Assembly (NCBI RefSeq): GCF_003286915.1
Contig: NZ_QMFY01000016.1
Location: forward strand, 1-64,000
DNA length: 64,000 bases
Source: Pseudochryseolinea flava
Lineage (GTDB): Bacteria > Bacteroidota > Bacteroidia > Cytophagales > Cyclobacteriaceae
Direction: 5' to 3'
Shown here piece after piece: positions 54,356-62,721 of this stretch (its first letter is position 1; the number at the start of each line of letters is the position of its first letter). Under the pieces are notes generated by a model, which saw only the letters and a program-made list of their open reading frames with translations, was not told the DNA's origin and ran no database searches. Both the position numbers and the translations under genes were made by a program.

Positions 54356-55100
54356 GGAATTCTTCTTTTGCCTTCTTTCGTCTATTCCGAACACGAATGT
54401 TGATCATTTCGATGATCATGGAGAATACGATCGCAAAATAGATATATCCTTTTGGCACTTCTTTGCCGAGACCTTCGAGGAAGATCATGAAGCCAATCAA
54501 AATCAAGAAGCCTAATGCAAGCACCTCCATGGATGGATGTTTGTGAATGAACTCACTGATGCGGCCTGAGAAGATGATCATGATACCGATGGAGAGGACA
54601 ACGGCAATAATCATGATGATGATTTCGCTGGTCAATCCAACCGCGGTAAGAATGGAGTCGAATGAGAAAATGATATCTAAGAGAATGATCTGCACGATCA
54701 CGCCTGTAACTTTTGATTTGCCACTGGCTTCAGGTTGGTCGTCCTCGTCTTCACCTTCCATTTCGTGATTGATCTCACGGGTACTTTTCGCAATCAAGAA
54801 CATACCCCCGAAAATGAGGATGAGGTCTCGTCCGCTGATGGCGCCATCTTCGGCAATCCAATGGGGAACATTGAACAAGGGTTCGGTGAATTTCATCACC
54901 CATGTGATGGTGAGGAGGAGTAGGATTCTAACGCCCATGGCGAGCAGAAGACCCATATTCCGTGTTTTGGCCCTGATCTCAATTGGCAACTTGTTGGAGA
55001 CAATGGAGATAAAGATGATATTATCAATACCTAAAACAACTTCGAAAAATGTGAGGGTTAACAGGGCAAGCCAGGTTTCCGCGTGAAGGAATATTTCCAT
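54348..55100 (-). CDS. TerC-family membrane protein
   Basis: The 250-residue protein has about seven hydrophobic segments, with the TerC motifs LGIDNIIFIS near residue 23 and FSFDSILTAVG near residue 147, whose Asp residues sit inside the membrane. TerC-like proteins are implicated in metal (Mn, tellurite) handling; some help to metallate exported enzymes. An acidic cytoplasmic loop (MEGEDEDDQPEAS) sits near residue 115. It is first in the four-gene operon terC-yfiT-yheT-SRAP, with a promoter upstream. Confidence 0.9.
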   Translation of the reverse strand: MEIFLHAETWLALLTLTFFEVVLGIDNIIFISIVSNKLPIEIRAKTRNMGLLLAMGVRILLLLTITWVMKFTEPLFNVPHWIAEDGAISGRDLILIFGGMFLIAKSTREINHEMEGEDEDDQPEASGKSKVTGVIVQIILLDIIFSFDSILTAVGLTSEIIIMIIAVVLSIGIMIIFSGRISEFIHKHPSMEVLALGFLILIGFMIFLEGLGKEVPKGYIYFAIVFSMIIEMINIRVRNRRKKAKEEFHE

Positions 55101-55130
55101 GCAGAGGGGTTTCAGAATTTGTTTAAGCTT

Positions 55131-55162
55131 TAAAAATAGAATAAGTATTGCGATCCACCAAA
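55131..55162 (-). promoter_or_regulatory. Promoter of the terC operon
   Basis: On the minus strand TTTG (CAAA at 55159-55162), 20 bases, then TATTTTTA (55131-55138) resembles TTTG-N19-TAnnTTTG with one mismatch. The -7 element lies 30 bases before the terC ATG. Confidence 0.55.
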
Positions 55163-55216
55163 ATCGCAGGGTGCCCAGGATGATTTATATTCACTGTTGC
55201 ACCTCACTTTTCCAGT

Positions 55217-55244
55217 AAAAAAGCCGTACATGAATACGGCTTTT
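55217..55244 (-). terminator. Rho-independent terminator of ald
   Basis: AAAAGCCGTA (55219-55228) pairs perfectly with TACGGCTTTT (55235-55244) around a six-base loop. Read on the minus strand it is followed by a T-run (A-run from 55217). It ends 12 bases after the ald stop. Confidence 0.88.
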
Positions 55245-55256
55245 CTATTGTTCTTG

Positions 55257-56369
55257 TTATAAAAATTTCTTGACGTCGGTGTACGGAAGGTTAAAGGCTT
55301 CTGCAACAGCCTTGTAAACAACTTCTCCTTCAATCACATTCAGTCCACTACGCAACTCCATGCTTTCTTGACATGCTTTTTTCCAGCCAAGATTAGCCAG
55401 TTTAATGGCATAAGGCAATGTTGCGTTGGTAAGTGCAAGGGTAGAAGTGTATGGAACGGCACCAGGCATATTGGCTACACAATAGTGCACAACGTCATCG
55501 ATGATAAACGTTGGATCTTCGTGCGTAGTAGGTTTACAAGTTTCAATACAACCACCTTGGTCAACCGCCACATCCACTAGCACTGTTCCTGGCCGCATTG
55601 TTTTCAGCATATCGCGGGTAATTAGTTTTGGTGCTTTTGCGCCAGGCACCAATACACCACCAATGATGAGATCAGATTCCTTAACCAGTTCGCGAATTGT
55701 GTAGTCGTTCGATACGACGGTATGCACATTCTTCGGCATGACGTCATCTAAATAACGAAGCCGATTTAGGTTGAGGTCCATGATGGTTACATCGGCACCC
55801 ATACCCGCTGCGATTTTTGCAGCATTTGTTCCCACAACACCACCGCCGAGGATGAGCACCTTTGCGGGCTTCACACCAGGGACACCGCCTAACAAGATGC
55901 CACGACCTTTCAATGGCTTCTCAAGATATTTAGCACCTTCTTGGATTGACATTCTTCCCGCGACCTCTGACATTGGTACCAGCAACGGAAGACTTCCATC
56001 GACGCGCTCAACAGTTTCGTAAGCAAGGCAAACACCTCCACTGGCAACCATGGCTTTCGTTAGTGGCTCGTAAGAAGCGAAGTGAAAATACGTGAATACC
56101 AGTTGGCCTTTTTTGATCAGTTTATATTCTTGCTCAATAGGTTCTTTTACTTTCATGATCATCTCTGCAACGTCGAAGATAGCAGCTGCATCAGCCAACA
56201 ACTTGGCGCCCGCTTTTGCATACTCTTCATCGCTAAAACCACTACCAACACCTGCTGTTTGTTGAACGTAAACGGTGTGTCCACGCTTCACGAGTTCCTG
56301 CGTGCCAGCAGGGGTGAGCGCAACACGGTTTTCATTGTTTTTGATTTCCTTAGGAACACCTATTATCAT
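55257..56369 (-). CDS. ald: Alanine dehydrogenase
   Basis: Ald interconverts L-alanine and pyruvate plus ammonia using NAD. The 370-residue protein starts MIIGVPKEIKNNENRVALTPAG and has KVKEP near residue 74 with the substrate lysine, FTYFHFAS near residue 95 with the catalytic His, the NAD motif LGGGVVGTNAAKIA near residue 173 and DVAVDQGGCIE near residue 268. Length and motifs are normal. It has its own promoter element and terminator and diverges from the E1 gene. Confidence 0.95.
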   Translation of the reverse strand: MIIGVPKEIKNNENRVALTPAGTQELVKRGHTVYVQQTAGVGSGFSDEEYAKAGAKLLADAAAIFDVAEMIMKVKEPIEQEYKLIKKGQLVFTYFHFASYEPLTKAMVASGGVCLAYETVERVDGSLPLLVPMSEVAGRMSIQEGAKYLEKPLKGRGILLGGVPGVKPAKVLILGGGVVGTNAAKIAAGMGADVTIMDLNLNRLRYLDDVMPKNVHTVVSNDYTIRELVKESDLIIGGVLVPGAKAPKLITRDMLKTMRPGTVLVDVAVDQGGCIETCKPTTHEDPTFIIDDVVHYCVANMPGAVPYTSTLALTNATLPYAIKLANLGWKKACQESMELRSGLNVIEGEVVYKAVAEAFNLPYTDVKKFL

Positions 56370-56390
56370 GTTTCAATCGATTTAGTCGTG

Positions 56391-56398
56391 CAAATATA
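56391..56398 (-). promoter_or_regulatory. -7 promoter element of ald
   Basis: On the minus strand this reads TATATTTG, a full TAnnTTTG match, 21 bases before the ald start. The expected upstream TTTG is not clear. Confidence 0.5.
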
Positions 56399-56574
56399 GC
56401 ATGGCTTTTTATCGGAAATTCTGACCGATCCAATATGATTTTTTGGCAGAATAAACCTCCGTGATCGAATTTTATTGTCCCTAATTATTTCGATGAATGT
56501 GTTTTTACGAAAGAAAATTCGTGACCGCAAAACTTGCGTGTGGTTCACGGTCGCCCGTGTACCGTCGCTTAGCT

Positions 56575-56604
56575 TTTGAAACCTTAAACTATTGTCTATT
56601 TTTG
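56575..56604 (+). promoter_or_regulatory. Promoter of the E1 fusion gene
   Basis: TTTG (56575-56578), 18 bases, then TATTTTTG (56597-56604) matches the Bacteroidota promoter. The -7 element lies 30 bases before the TTG start at 56635. Confidence 0.75.
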
Positions 56605-56634
56605 GCTGAACGGTCTAAATAAATCCCACATATT

Positions 56635-59046
56635 TTGAGCGCAACCAAAGAAGTGAAAGCAAGATTCTCGCAGGTGAAAGTGAAAGAGATTTTATCGGAT
56701 TACCGCCTGGCTGTAGAGAGTCGTGAAGCCAGTCTTATTGGCCGTAAAGAGGTGTTCATGGGCAAAGCCAAGTTCGGTATTTTCGGCGACGGAAAGGAGC
56801 TTGCCCAAATCGCCATGGCGCGTGTATTTAAGAATGGTGACTTTCGCTCGGGATATTATCGTGATCAAACGTTCATGTTTGCTATCGGCGAACTCACCAT
56901 ACAGCAATTCTTCGCTCAACTCTATGCGCATACGGACCTAGAAGCGGATCCATCAACGGCAGGACGATTGATGACGGGACACTTTGGTACGCGCACGCTC
57001 GATGAATATGGTAAGTTTAAAGCGTTAAGCGATATCAAAAATAGCAGCGCTGACATTTCACCGACAGCAGGACAAATGCCGCGGTTACTTGGGCTAGCGT
57101 ACGCTTCTAAGTTGTATCGTCAGAATGATGCACTCCATGCTTATGAAAACTTTTCGAAGAATGGAAACGAGATAGCTTTCGGTACAATCGGAAACGCATC
57201 AACTTCCGAAGGAATGTTCTTCGAAGCCATAAACGCTGCAGGTGTATTACAAGTCCCGATGTTGATGTCTATTTGGGACGACGATTATGGGATTTCTGTT
57301 CCGCAAGAATATCATACAACAAAAGGAAGTATTTCTAAATTGTTGGCTGGTCTACAGCGAAACGAAAATGAAAAAGGCTTTGAAATTTTCACCGTAAAAG
57401 GTTGGGATTACATGGCGCTGGTAGACACCTATCAGAGAGCGGAGAAAGTATGCCGTGAAGAACATGTACCGGTATTGTTGCATGTGCAGGAGATGACACA
57501 GCCGCAAGGACATTCAACTTCGGGATCACATGAGCGTTATAAATCGAAAGAGCGCCTTGCTTGGGAAGCTGACCACGATTGCGTTAAGAAAATGCGGGAG
57601 TGGATCATCGACGAAGTCAATATTCTACCTGAAGAAGTAGAAGCTATTGAACGCGAAGCAAAGCAAGCCGCGAAAGAAGCGCGTGATAAAGCATGGCGCG
57701 CGTTTACAGATGATGTAAAGAAAGATCAGCATATCATCACCGGCATCCTCGATAAAATTGTGGGAGAAGGAAAGTCGTCTGACTCACTTGAGAACATCAA
57801 GAATGATCTATTGACGACCATCAATCCGACGCGTCTTGATACGATGAAAGCTGCAAAAAAGGCGCTTCGCTATCTACGAGACGAGTCGAGTGATGCCAAG
57901 CTGGAACTTTTAGCATGGCTTGCATCGGCAGAAGGTGATAATTATAGTCGTTACAGTTCACACGTATATAGTGCTTCTGATGACTCAGCGTTTAAAGTGG
58001 AAATTGTCCCTGCACAATATAGTGAGTCTTCTTCGATCGTTGATGGAAGAGAAGTGTTGCAAGCGTGTTTCGATGCTGCGTTGACACGCAATCCACTAGT
58101 ACTCGCTTTTGGTGAAGACGTTGGAAAAATAGGGGACGTAAATCAAGGTTTTGCCGGTCTTCAAGCGAAGCACGGCGAACTGCGTGTTACGGATACCGGT
58201 ATTCGCGAGTGTACAATTATCGGGCAAGGTATCGGAGCTGCATTACGCGGCTTAAGACCGATCGCCGAAATACAATATCTCGACTATTTCATTTATGCAT
58301 TGCCAACACTCTCTGATGATTTGGCGTGTTTACAATACAGAACAAAAGGAGGGCAAAAGGCACCCTTGATTATCCGTACGCGCGGACATCGCTTAGAAGG
58401 TGTATGGCATGCCGGGTCGCAAATTGGGATGTTGCTCCATAGTTTGCGCGGTATTATGATACTCGTGCCTCGGAATATGACACAAGCAGCAGGTTTTTAC
58501 AATACGATGTTGCGCGCCGATGATCCTGCGGTCATCATTGAATGTTTGAATGGTTATCGATTGAAAGAAAGAGTTCCAGATAACATTGGAGAGTTTACTT
58601 TGCCAGTTGGTGTTCCAGAGGTATTGAAAGAAGGTTCAGATGTAACGGTTGTGACCTATGGTTCTATGTGCCGCGTAGTAATGGAAGCGGCTAATGAACT
58701 TGAGCACTTTGGTATTTCTTGCGAAGTAATTGATGTTCAATCGCTGCTGCCATTTGATATTCATCATCGTATTGTTGAATCGATCAAGAAGACAAACCGC
58801 GTTATATTTGCGGATGAAGATATTCCTGGTGGAGCGACGTCGTTCATGATGCAGCAAGTCTTGGAGGTCCAAGACGGATATCAATATCTTGATTCAAAGC
58901 CAATAACAATTACAGCAAAAGAGCACCGTCCAGCGTACGCATCGGATGGGGATTATTTCTCGAAGCCTAATGCTGAGGAAGTGTTTGAGAATGTTTACCA
59001 ACTAATGGTAGAAGTAAATCCGCAGCGGTTCCCTTCGTTATATTAG
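56635..59046 (+). CDS. Fused alpha/beta E1 subunit of a 2-oxo acid dehydrogenase
   Basis: The 803-residue protein joins an E1 alpha domain (about 1-350) and an E1 beta domain (about 460-803), as in the branched-chain/pyruvate dehydrogenase family, which decarboxylates a 2-oxo acid with thiamine diphosphate. TSEGMFFEAINAAG near residue 188 marks the cofactor loop, and AFGEDVGKIGDVNQGF near residue 490 the beta part. The metal-site residues look swapped: GNAS for GDGA near residue 182 and DDDYGIS for ENNxYxIS near residue 216. The start is TTG 56635. No E2 or E3 gene is adjacent. Confidence 0.88.
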   Translation: MSATKEVKARFSQVKVKEILSDYRLAVESREASLIGRKEVFMGKAKFGIFGDGKELAQIAMARVFKNGDFRSGYYRDQTFMFAIGELTIQQFFAQLYAHTDLEADPSTAGRLMTGHFGTRTLDEYGKFKALSDIKNSSADISPTAGQMPRLLGLAYASKLYRQNDALHAYENFSKNGNEIAFGTIGNASTSEGMFFEAINAAGVLQVPMLMSIWDDDYGISVPQEYHTTKGSISKLLAGLQRNENEKGFEIFTVKGWDYMALVDTYQRAEKVCREEHVPVLLHVQEMTQPQGHSTSGSHERYKSKERLAWEADHDCVKKMREWIIDEVNILPEEVEAIEREAKQAAKEARDKAWRAFTDDVKKDQHIITGILDKIVGEGKSSDSLENIKNDLLTTINPTRLDTMKAAKKALRYLRDESSDAKLELLAWLASAEGDNYSRYSSHVYSASDDSAFKVEIVPAQYSESSSIVDGREVLQACFDAALTRNPLVLAFGEDVGKIGDVNQGFAGLQAKHGELRVTDTGIRECTIIGQGIGAALRGLRPIAEIQYLDYFIYALPTLSDDLACLQYRTKGGQKAPLIIRTRGHRLEGVWHAGSQIGMLLHSLRGIMILVPRNMTQAAGFYNTMLRADDPAVIIECLNGYRLKERVPDNIGEFTLPVGVPEVLKEGSDVTVVTYGSMCRVVMEAANELEHFGISCEVIDVQSLLPFDIHHRIVESIKKTNRVIFADEDIPGGATSFMMQQVLEVQDGYQYLDSKPITITAKEHRPAYASDGDYFSKPNAEEVFENVYQLMVEVNPQRFPSLY

Positions 59047-59067
59047 TGACGAGTCGTTATCGGAAAT

Positions 59068-59101
59068 AAAAAAAGGAAAGTAGAGTTGCTTTCCTTTTTT
59101 T
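59068..59101. terminator. Bidirectional terminator between convergent genes
   Basis: AAAAAAAGGAAAG (59068-59080) pairs with CTTTCCTTTTTTT (59089-59101) around an eight-base loop. The A-run and T-run on either side allow it to serve both the E1 gene and the minus-strand lipoprotein gene. Confidence 0.9.
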
Positions 59102-59121
59102 ATTGCAGGCTGTTGAATGTT

Positions 59122-60006
59122 TTAGGGCCTCAACTCGTCGAGCGTGTAGACTTTGGTTTCTATTACGTTTGATTGGTTAAGAGCTCGATCTACAATGGAT
59201 ATTTCAAATTTGAACAACCTTGGAGAAAGGACGGTAAGAAGTCCGAACGATTTCAAGGAATATGAAAGGTCACCTTCTAATGGTGAATTGGTGTCGTCCT
59301 TTAAAACGGGGAATCTACCGTCAAATGGAGAGTAGCATATTTCGTTGTTCTCACTGGACAAGAATATTTCTTCAAATTTATTAGTTGCCACTTGCTCAAG
59401 TATTCGTACGTGGTAATTGTTAACATATTTGTTTCGTGTAAAGTAAAGGTTGCCCTTCAAAAGCTTATAGGAGGTTGGTCCAATGGTTGTGTCTTTAAGA
59501 TGGAATTCATCAGGGACGCGGTCAATATCGCCCATTCGTACCAAGAGCTTCATAAGCCGTCTGTCGCTGCCAATAAGCATGTAGCGATTACAATTGCTAC
59601 TTGGGTCGAAGGGCGGAAGAACATTGGTGTATTGCGGGTGGGAAGCGAGATCGGACATGACTAACCGTCCAGTCGTATTTCCGAAATCGAGGACTAGTAG
59701 ATCAGTTCTGGTTGGGAATAGCTTAGGCACAAGGATAGGCTTAATGACACCGTTATCAGCCACATAGGCTTGGTATGTCTGATAGGGAGGTACCGTGTCG
59801 CTGTCGTTAAGACCTAAGTCACCGTCGCCATCTCTAAACGATAAATCAATGACGATCGAGTCTTGTACTTCGGAACTCAGGGATTCTGTGAATGTGATGG
59901 AGTTCAGCGAAATTTGTGGCACTGTCGAAAATTCTGGCGGGTCGAAGCACGAGCTGATCGAAATGACAATACTTGCAAACAGTATCAATCCCTTTATTGC
60001 TTTCAT
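59122..60006 (-). CDS. Lipoprotein with an acidic Ca-binding-like segment
   Basis: The 294-residue protein has a lipobox SISSC (Cys near residue 20) and then FDPPEFSTVP. Near residue 60 is RDGDGDLGLNDSD, an Asp-rich loop like a calcium site, seen in a set of Bacteroidota secreted proteins of unknown role. The rest has beta-strand-like alternation and no catalytic motif. It diverges from the LuxE/PaaK-like gene, 35 bases apart, and ends before a bidirectional terminator. Confidence 0.72.
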   Translation of the reverse strand: MKAIKGLILFASIVISISSCFDPPEFSTVPQISLNSITFTESLSSEVQDSIVIDLSFRDGDGDLGLNDSDTVPPYQTYQAYVADNGVIKPILVPKLFPTRTDLLVLDFGNTTGRLVMSDLASHPQYTNVLPPFDPSSNCNRYMLIGSDRRLMKLLVRMGDIDRVPDEFHLKDTTIGPTSYKLLKGNLYFTRNKYVNNYHVRILEQVATNKFEEIFLSSENNEICYSPFDGRFPVLKDDTNSPLEGDLSYSLKSFGLLTVLSPRLFKFEISIVDRALNQSNVIETKVYTLDELRP

Positions 60007-60010
60007 TCTG

Positions 60011-60018
60011 TATTTTTG
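60011..60018 (+). promoter_or_regulatory. -7 promoter element before the LuxE/PaaK-like gene
   Basis: TATTTTTG fully matches TAnnTTTG and lies 23 bases before the TTG start at 60042. It sits in the short gap between divergent genes. No TTTG 19 bases upstream is seen. Confidence 0.45.
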
Positions 60019-60041
60019 ATGCTGGACAAGTTACTTAACAC

Positions 60042-61031
60042 TTGGAGACTTTTAAAAGTTTTAAATCGAATTTATACAACGTTAACGCTGACAGCTTCGC
60101 GGATATTGCTTTGGCAGTATTTCGTTATCAAGCGGTTCAGAATGCGCCATATCACGCATTTCTCCAGCATCTGGGTGTGAATGTCACTGATGTTCGCAAG
60201 ATTGACGATATTCCGTTCATGCCTATTTCTTTCTTTAAATCGCAAACGATGATGAGTGGGAAATGGGAGCCGGAAGTAACTTTTACCAGTAGCGGAACTA
60301 CGGGGGCGCAAACCAGCAGGCACCCAGTACGAGATTTGCAATTCTACCTTCGTCATTCTAAGCGATGTTTCGAGTATTTTTTTGGAGCGCTCACCAACTA
60401 CAATTTTCTGGCGCTTCTACCTTCGTATCTGGAGCGGTCTGGATCATCGCTGATCGCCATGATGGACTATTTCATTCAAGAAAGCCGTTCTCCGTTTTCG
60501 GGTTTTTATCTGTATGATGTAGACCGTTTATTGCGTGACATTGAAGCGACAAAGACTGATGCTCGTAAGACTGTCGTGTGGGGTGTATCATTTGCGCTTA
60601 CGGATTTAGTCGAACAATTTAGTCCCGATCTTAGCCACTGTTTGATCTTTGAAACTGGTGGCATGAAGGGACGGCGTAAGGAGATGACGCGGTATGAACT
60701 TCATGAGAAGTTGACTCGCGCATTTGGTGTACAGCAGATTTATTCGGAATATGGCATGACCGAGTTGTTGTCTCAGGCTTATTTGTTAACTAACGAAGGA
60801 TTTCAATTGCCACCTTGGATGTCGGTAACAATTCGAGATTTGACGGACCCTTTTGCGAAGGGGTTACAAAGTCAGACAGGCGGTATTAATGTCATCGATC
60901 TGGCGAATTGGAACACCATCTCTTTTATTGAGACGGAAGATCTAGGTCGATTGCATCCGAATGGTAGTTTTGAGGTGTTGGGACGAATGGACAATAGTGA
61001 CGTTCGGGGGTGTAATTTGCTAGTTGGGTAA
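60042..61031 (+). CDS. LuxE/PaaK-family acyl-adenylating protein
   Basis: The 329-residue protein has the adenylate-forming motif FTSSGTTGAQTS near residue 81 and, near residue 230, YSEYGMTELLSQAY, the YGxTE motif of LuxE/PaaK-type enzymes, followed by EDLGRLHPNGSFEVLGRMD near the end. LuxE activates fatty acids for luciferase substrate supply, but no luxCDAB genes are here; many Bacteroidota have such orphan proteins, possibly acting in acyl transfer for surface glycans. The start is TTG 60042, supported by the -7 element. Confidence 0.85.
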   Translation: METFKSFKSNLYNVNADSFADIALAVFRYQAVQNAPYHAFLQHLGVNVTDVRKIDDIPFMPISFFKSQTMMSGKWEPEVTFTSSGTTGAQTSRHPVRDLQFYLRHSKRCFEYFFGALTNYNFLALLPSYLERSGSSLIAMMDYFIQESRSPFSGFYLYDVDRLLRDIEATKTDARKTVVWGVSFALTDLVEQFSPDLSHCLIFETGGMKGRRKEMTRYELHEKLTRAFGVQQIYSEYGMTELLSQAYLLTNEGFQLPPWMSVTIRDLTDPFAKGLQSQTGGINVIDLANWNTISFIETEDLGRLHPNGSFEVLGRMDNSDVRGCNLLVG

Positions 61032-61068
61032 TAAAAATTTCGAACTAACGACTTAAGGCACCTGTTCG

Positions 61069-61099
61069 TTTGTTTTCTTGATAAGAAATTCTATTTTTG
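61069..61099 (+). promoter_or_regulatory. Promoter of the 42-residue lipoprotein gene
   Basis: TTTG (61069-61072), 19 bases, then TATTTTTG (61092-61099) is an exact match to the Bacteroidota promoter. The ATG at 61120 is 20 bases downstream. Confidence 0.85.
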
Positions 61100-61119
61100 T
61101 TTTAATCAAAGCCAGTGAA

Positions 61120-61248
61120 ATGAAAAAGATCGTAGCGTTTGTCCTTCTTGCCGCCTTTATTTCAGCGTGCAGTCAGTATACATGTCCAACGTATACAAAA
61201 AAGGAAACTCCTAAGCCTACAAAATCTGCTACACAACAGCGGATCTAA
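61120..61248 (+). CDS. Very small lipoprotein, 42 residues
   Basis: The frame starts at ATG 61120 and ends with TAA 61246-61248. The product has a type II signal peptide ending in ISAC (Cys17), then SQYTCPTYTKKETPKPTK and a short basic, Pro/Thr-rich tail. The mature peptide would be about 26 residues carrying lipid on Cys17 with a second Cys in CPxY. A full promoter and a terminator frame the gene, so it is a real single-gene unit. The larger lipoprotein at 51074 has the same Cys...CPxY start. The function is unknown. Confidence 0.85.
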   Translation: MKKIVAFVLLAAFISACSQYTCPTYTKKETPKPTKSATQQRI

Positions 61249-61275
61249 GGTATAGCGATATAGCATCAGATATTC

Positions 61276-61302
61276 AGGAAACCGTTACTGGTTTCCTTTT
61301 TT
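61276..61302 (+). terminator. Terminator of the small lipoprotein gene, overlapping the permease 3' end
   Basis: AGGAAACC (61276-61283) pairs with GGTTTCCT (61290-61297), followed by a T-run to 61302. The loop contains the stop codon of the convergent permease gene (61285-61287), and the right arm encodes its last residues. Confidence 0.85.
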
Positions 61303-62721
61303 ATTTACACGTCTGAAGTACCAGTACAAAGGAATTCCAGTGCCCGTCAGTGCCAGTCCAAGTACCGAATGAATGATGCTGGTATTTCCTGCGTTGTAAT
61401 TCGAAATGTCGTTCACCAATGTGATGATTAAAAACGTCGCAGTAAACACGACAAAAATCGCGGGCACGACAGGGTATCCCCAAGCTTTGTAAGGACGCAA
61501 CTCGTTCGGCATTTTTCGCCGTAGTATAAAAATTCCAAACGCGCTAAGGCCATAGAAAACCCAGCTGATAAATATCAGCATATCGGTCAGCATGTCAAAC
61601 GAGCCACTAATGATCAATACACACGTCCAGACTGCATGTAGCCAAAGCGCTTTCGCAGGTGTATTAAAAATAGAATGCACGTCGCCGATACTTTTGAAAA
61701 ACATTCTTTCTTGTGCCATAGCGAAAGAGACTCGTGCCGTCGCCAATATATTCCCATTAGTGGTTCCGAAGGTTGAGATGATCACCATCAGTGCGATCAA
61801 TGCGCCGCCGATACCACCCAACACAACAGCGATTGCATCTGTGGCCACCATCTCCGATTGGGCAATGCGATCAACGGGAAGGATGTACAAATACGCGAGG
61901 TTCATCAACGTGTAAATCAGAATGCAAATCGTTACACCAACAACTAACGCTCTCGGAATGTTGCGCTGTGGATTCTTGATTTCTCCTGCGATGAACGTGA
62001 TGTTATTCCATCCATCATAACCCCAAAACGCGCCCGACATAGCCATCATGATCGCCATCACTAAAGCCCATCCCTCAGGATGAATGGTGCTGCTGTTTGT
62101 GAAGAAGTAGGTACTACTTCCTGCACCCGAAAAAAGTAATCCGAAGATCAATAACAAGATTGCGATAACTTTGATGATCGTCAACACAACTTGCACGTTC
62201 CCCGCAGTACGTGTGCTCCTGTAATTTATCCAAGTCAGGAACACGACCACCAAGATCGTTATCGACTTAACGCCAATATTTTCCAGGGGAAAAATCTTTC
62301 CGAGATAGGGGATGTGTACGAATATTTCTTGCTCTATCGCTGTTGGAAATCGAGGAAGTATAATGAAGTATTCCGTGTAAATTCCCAGCATGTATGCGAT
62401 AGATGCGACACCAGCAGTGTTAAAAACGATGAAGCCTGCCCATCCGTAAAGGAACGCAACCATATCACCATACATTTTCTGAAAGAACACATACTGCCCG
62501 CCAGTTTCAGGAATCATCGTGGCAACCTCTGCGTTGCTAAGTGCTCCAAATAGTGTAATGACTCCCGCGAAGATCCACACGCCAATCAGTAGCGTAGGTG
62601 ATCCAAGGACTCCAGCCATGCTTGCTGGCTTCATGAAAATTCCTGAACCAATAATGCCGCCGATAACCATCGACACACTGGTCCACAAGCCGAGCGTTGG
62701 AAGGAGGTTTCGATTCGTCAT
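61285..62721 (-). CDS. Amino acid permease, APC superfamily
   Basis: The 478-residue protein has 12 to 13 hydrophobic segments and the APC N-terminal motif VSMVIGGIIGSGIFMKP near residue 17, and FAGVITLFGALSNAEVATMIPETGG near residue 52. The layout fits LAT/APC-type amino-acid transporters, possibly exchangers; the substrate is not defined. Its start codon overlaps the stop of the upstream Rieske oxygenase gene by one base (TAATG), so the two are translationally coupled. Its 3' end is inside a terminator for the opposite strand. Confidence 0.9.
   Translation of the reverse strand: MTNRNLLPTLGLWTSVSMVIGGIIGSGIFMKPASMAGVLGSPTLLIGVWIFAGVITLFGALSNAEVATMIPETGGQYVFFQKMYGDMVAFLYGWAGFIVFNTAGVASIAYMLGIYTEYFIILPRFPTAIEQEIFVHIPYLGKIFPLENIGVKSITILVVVFLTWINYRSTRTAGNVQVVLTIIKVIAILLLIFGLLFSGAGSSTYFFTNSSTIHPEGWALVMAIMMAMSGAFWGYDGWNNITFIAGEIKNPQRNIPRALVVGVTICILIYTLMNLAYLYILPVDRIAQSEMVATDAIAVVLGGIGGALIALMVIISTFGTTNGNILATARVSFAMAQERMFFKSIGDVHSIFNTPAKALWLHAVWTCVLIISGSFDMLTDMLIFISWVFYGLSAFGIFILRRKMPNELRPYKAWGYPVVPAIFVVFTATFLIITLVNDISNYNAGNTSIIHSVLGLALTGTGIPLYWYFRRVNKKGNQ

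Noticed and set aside
60042-61031. Luminescence gene cluster
   Set aside because: The LuxE-like protein stands alone without luxA, luxB, luxC or luxD.
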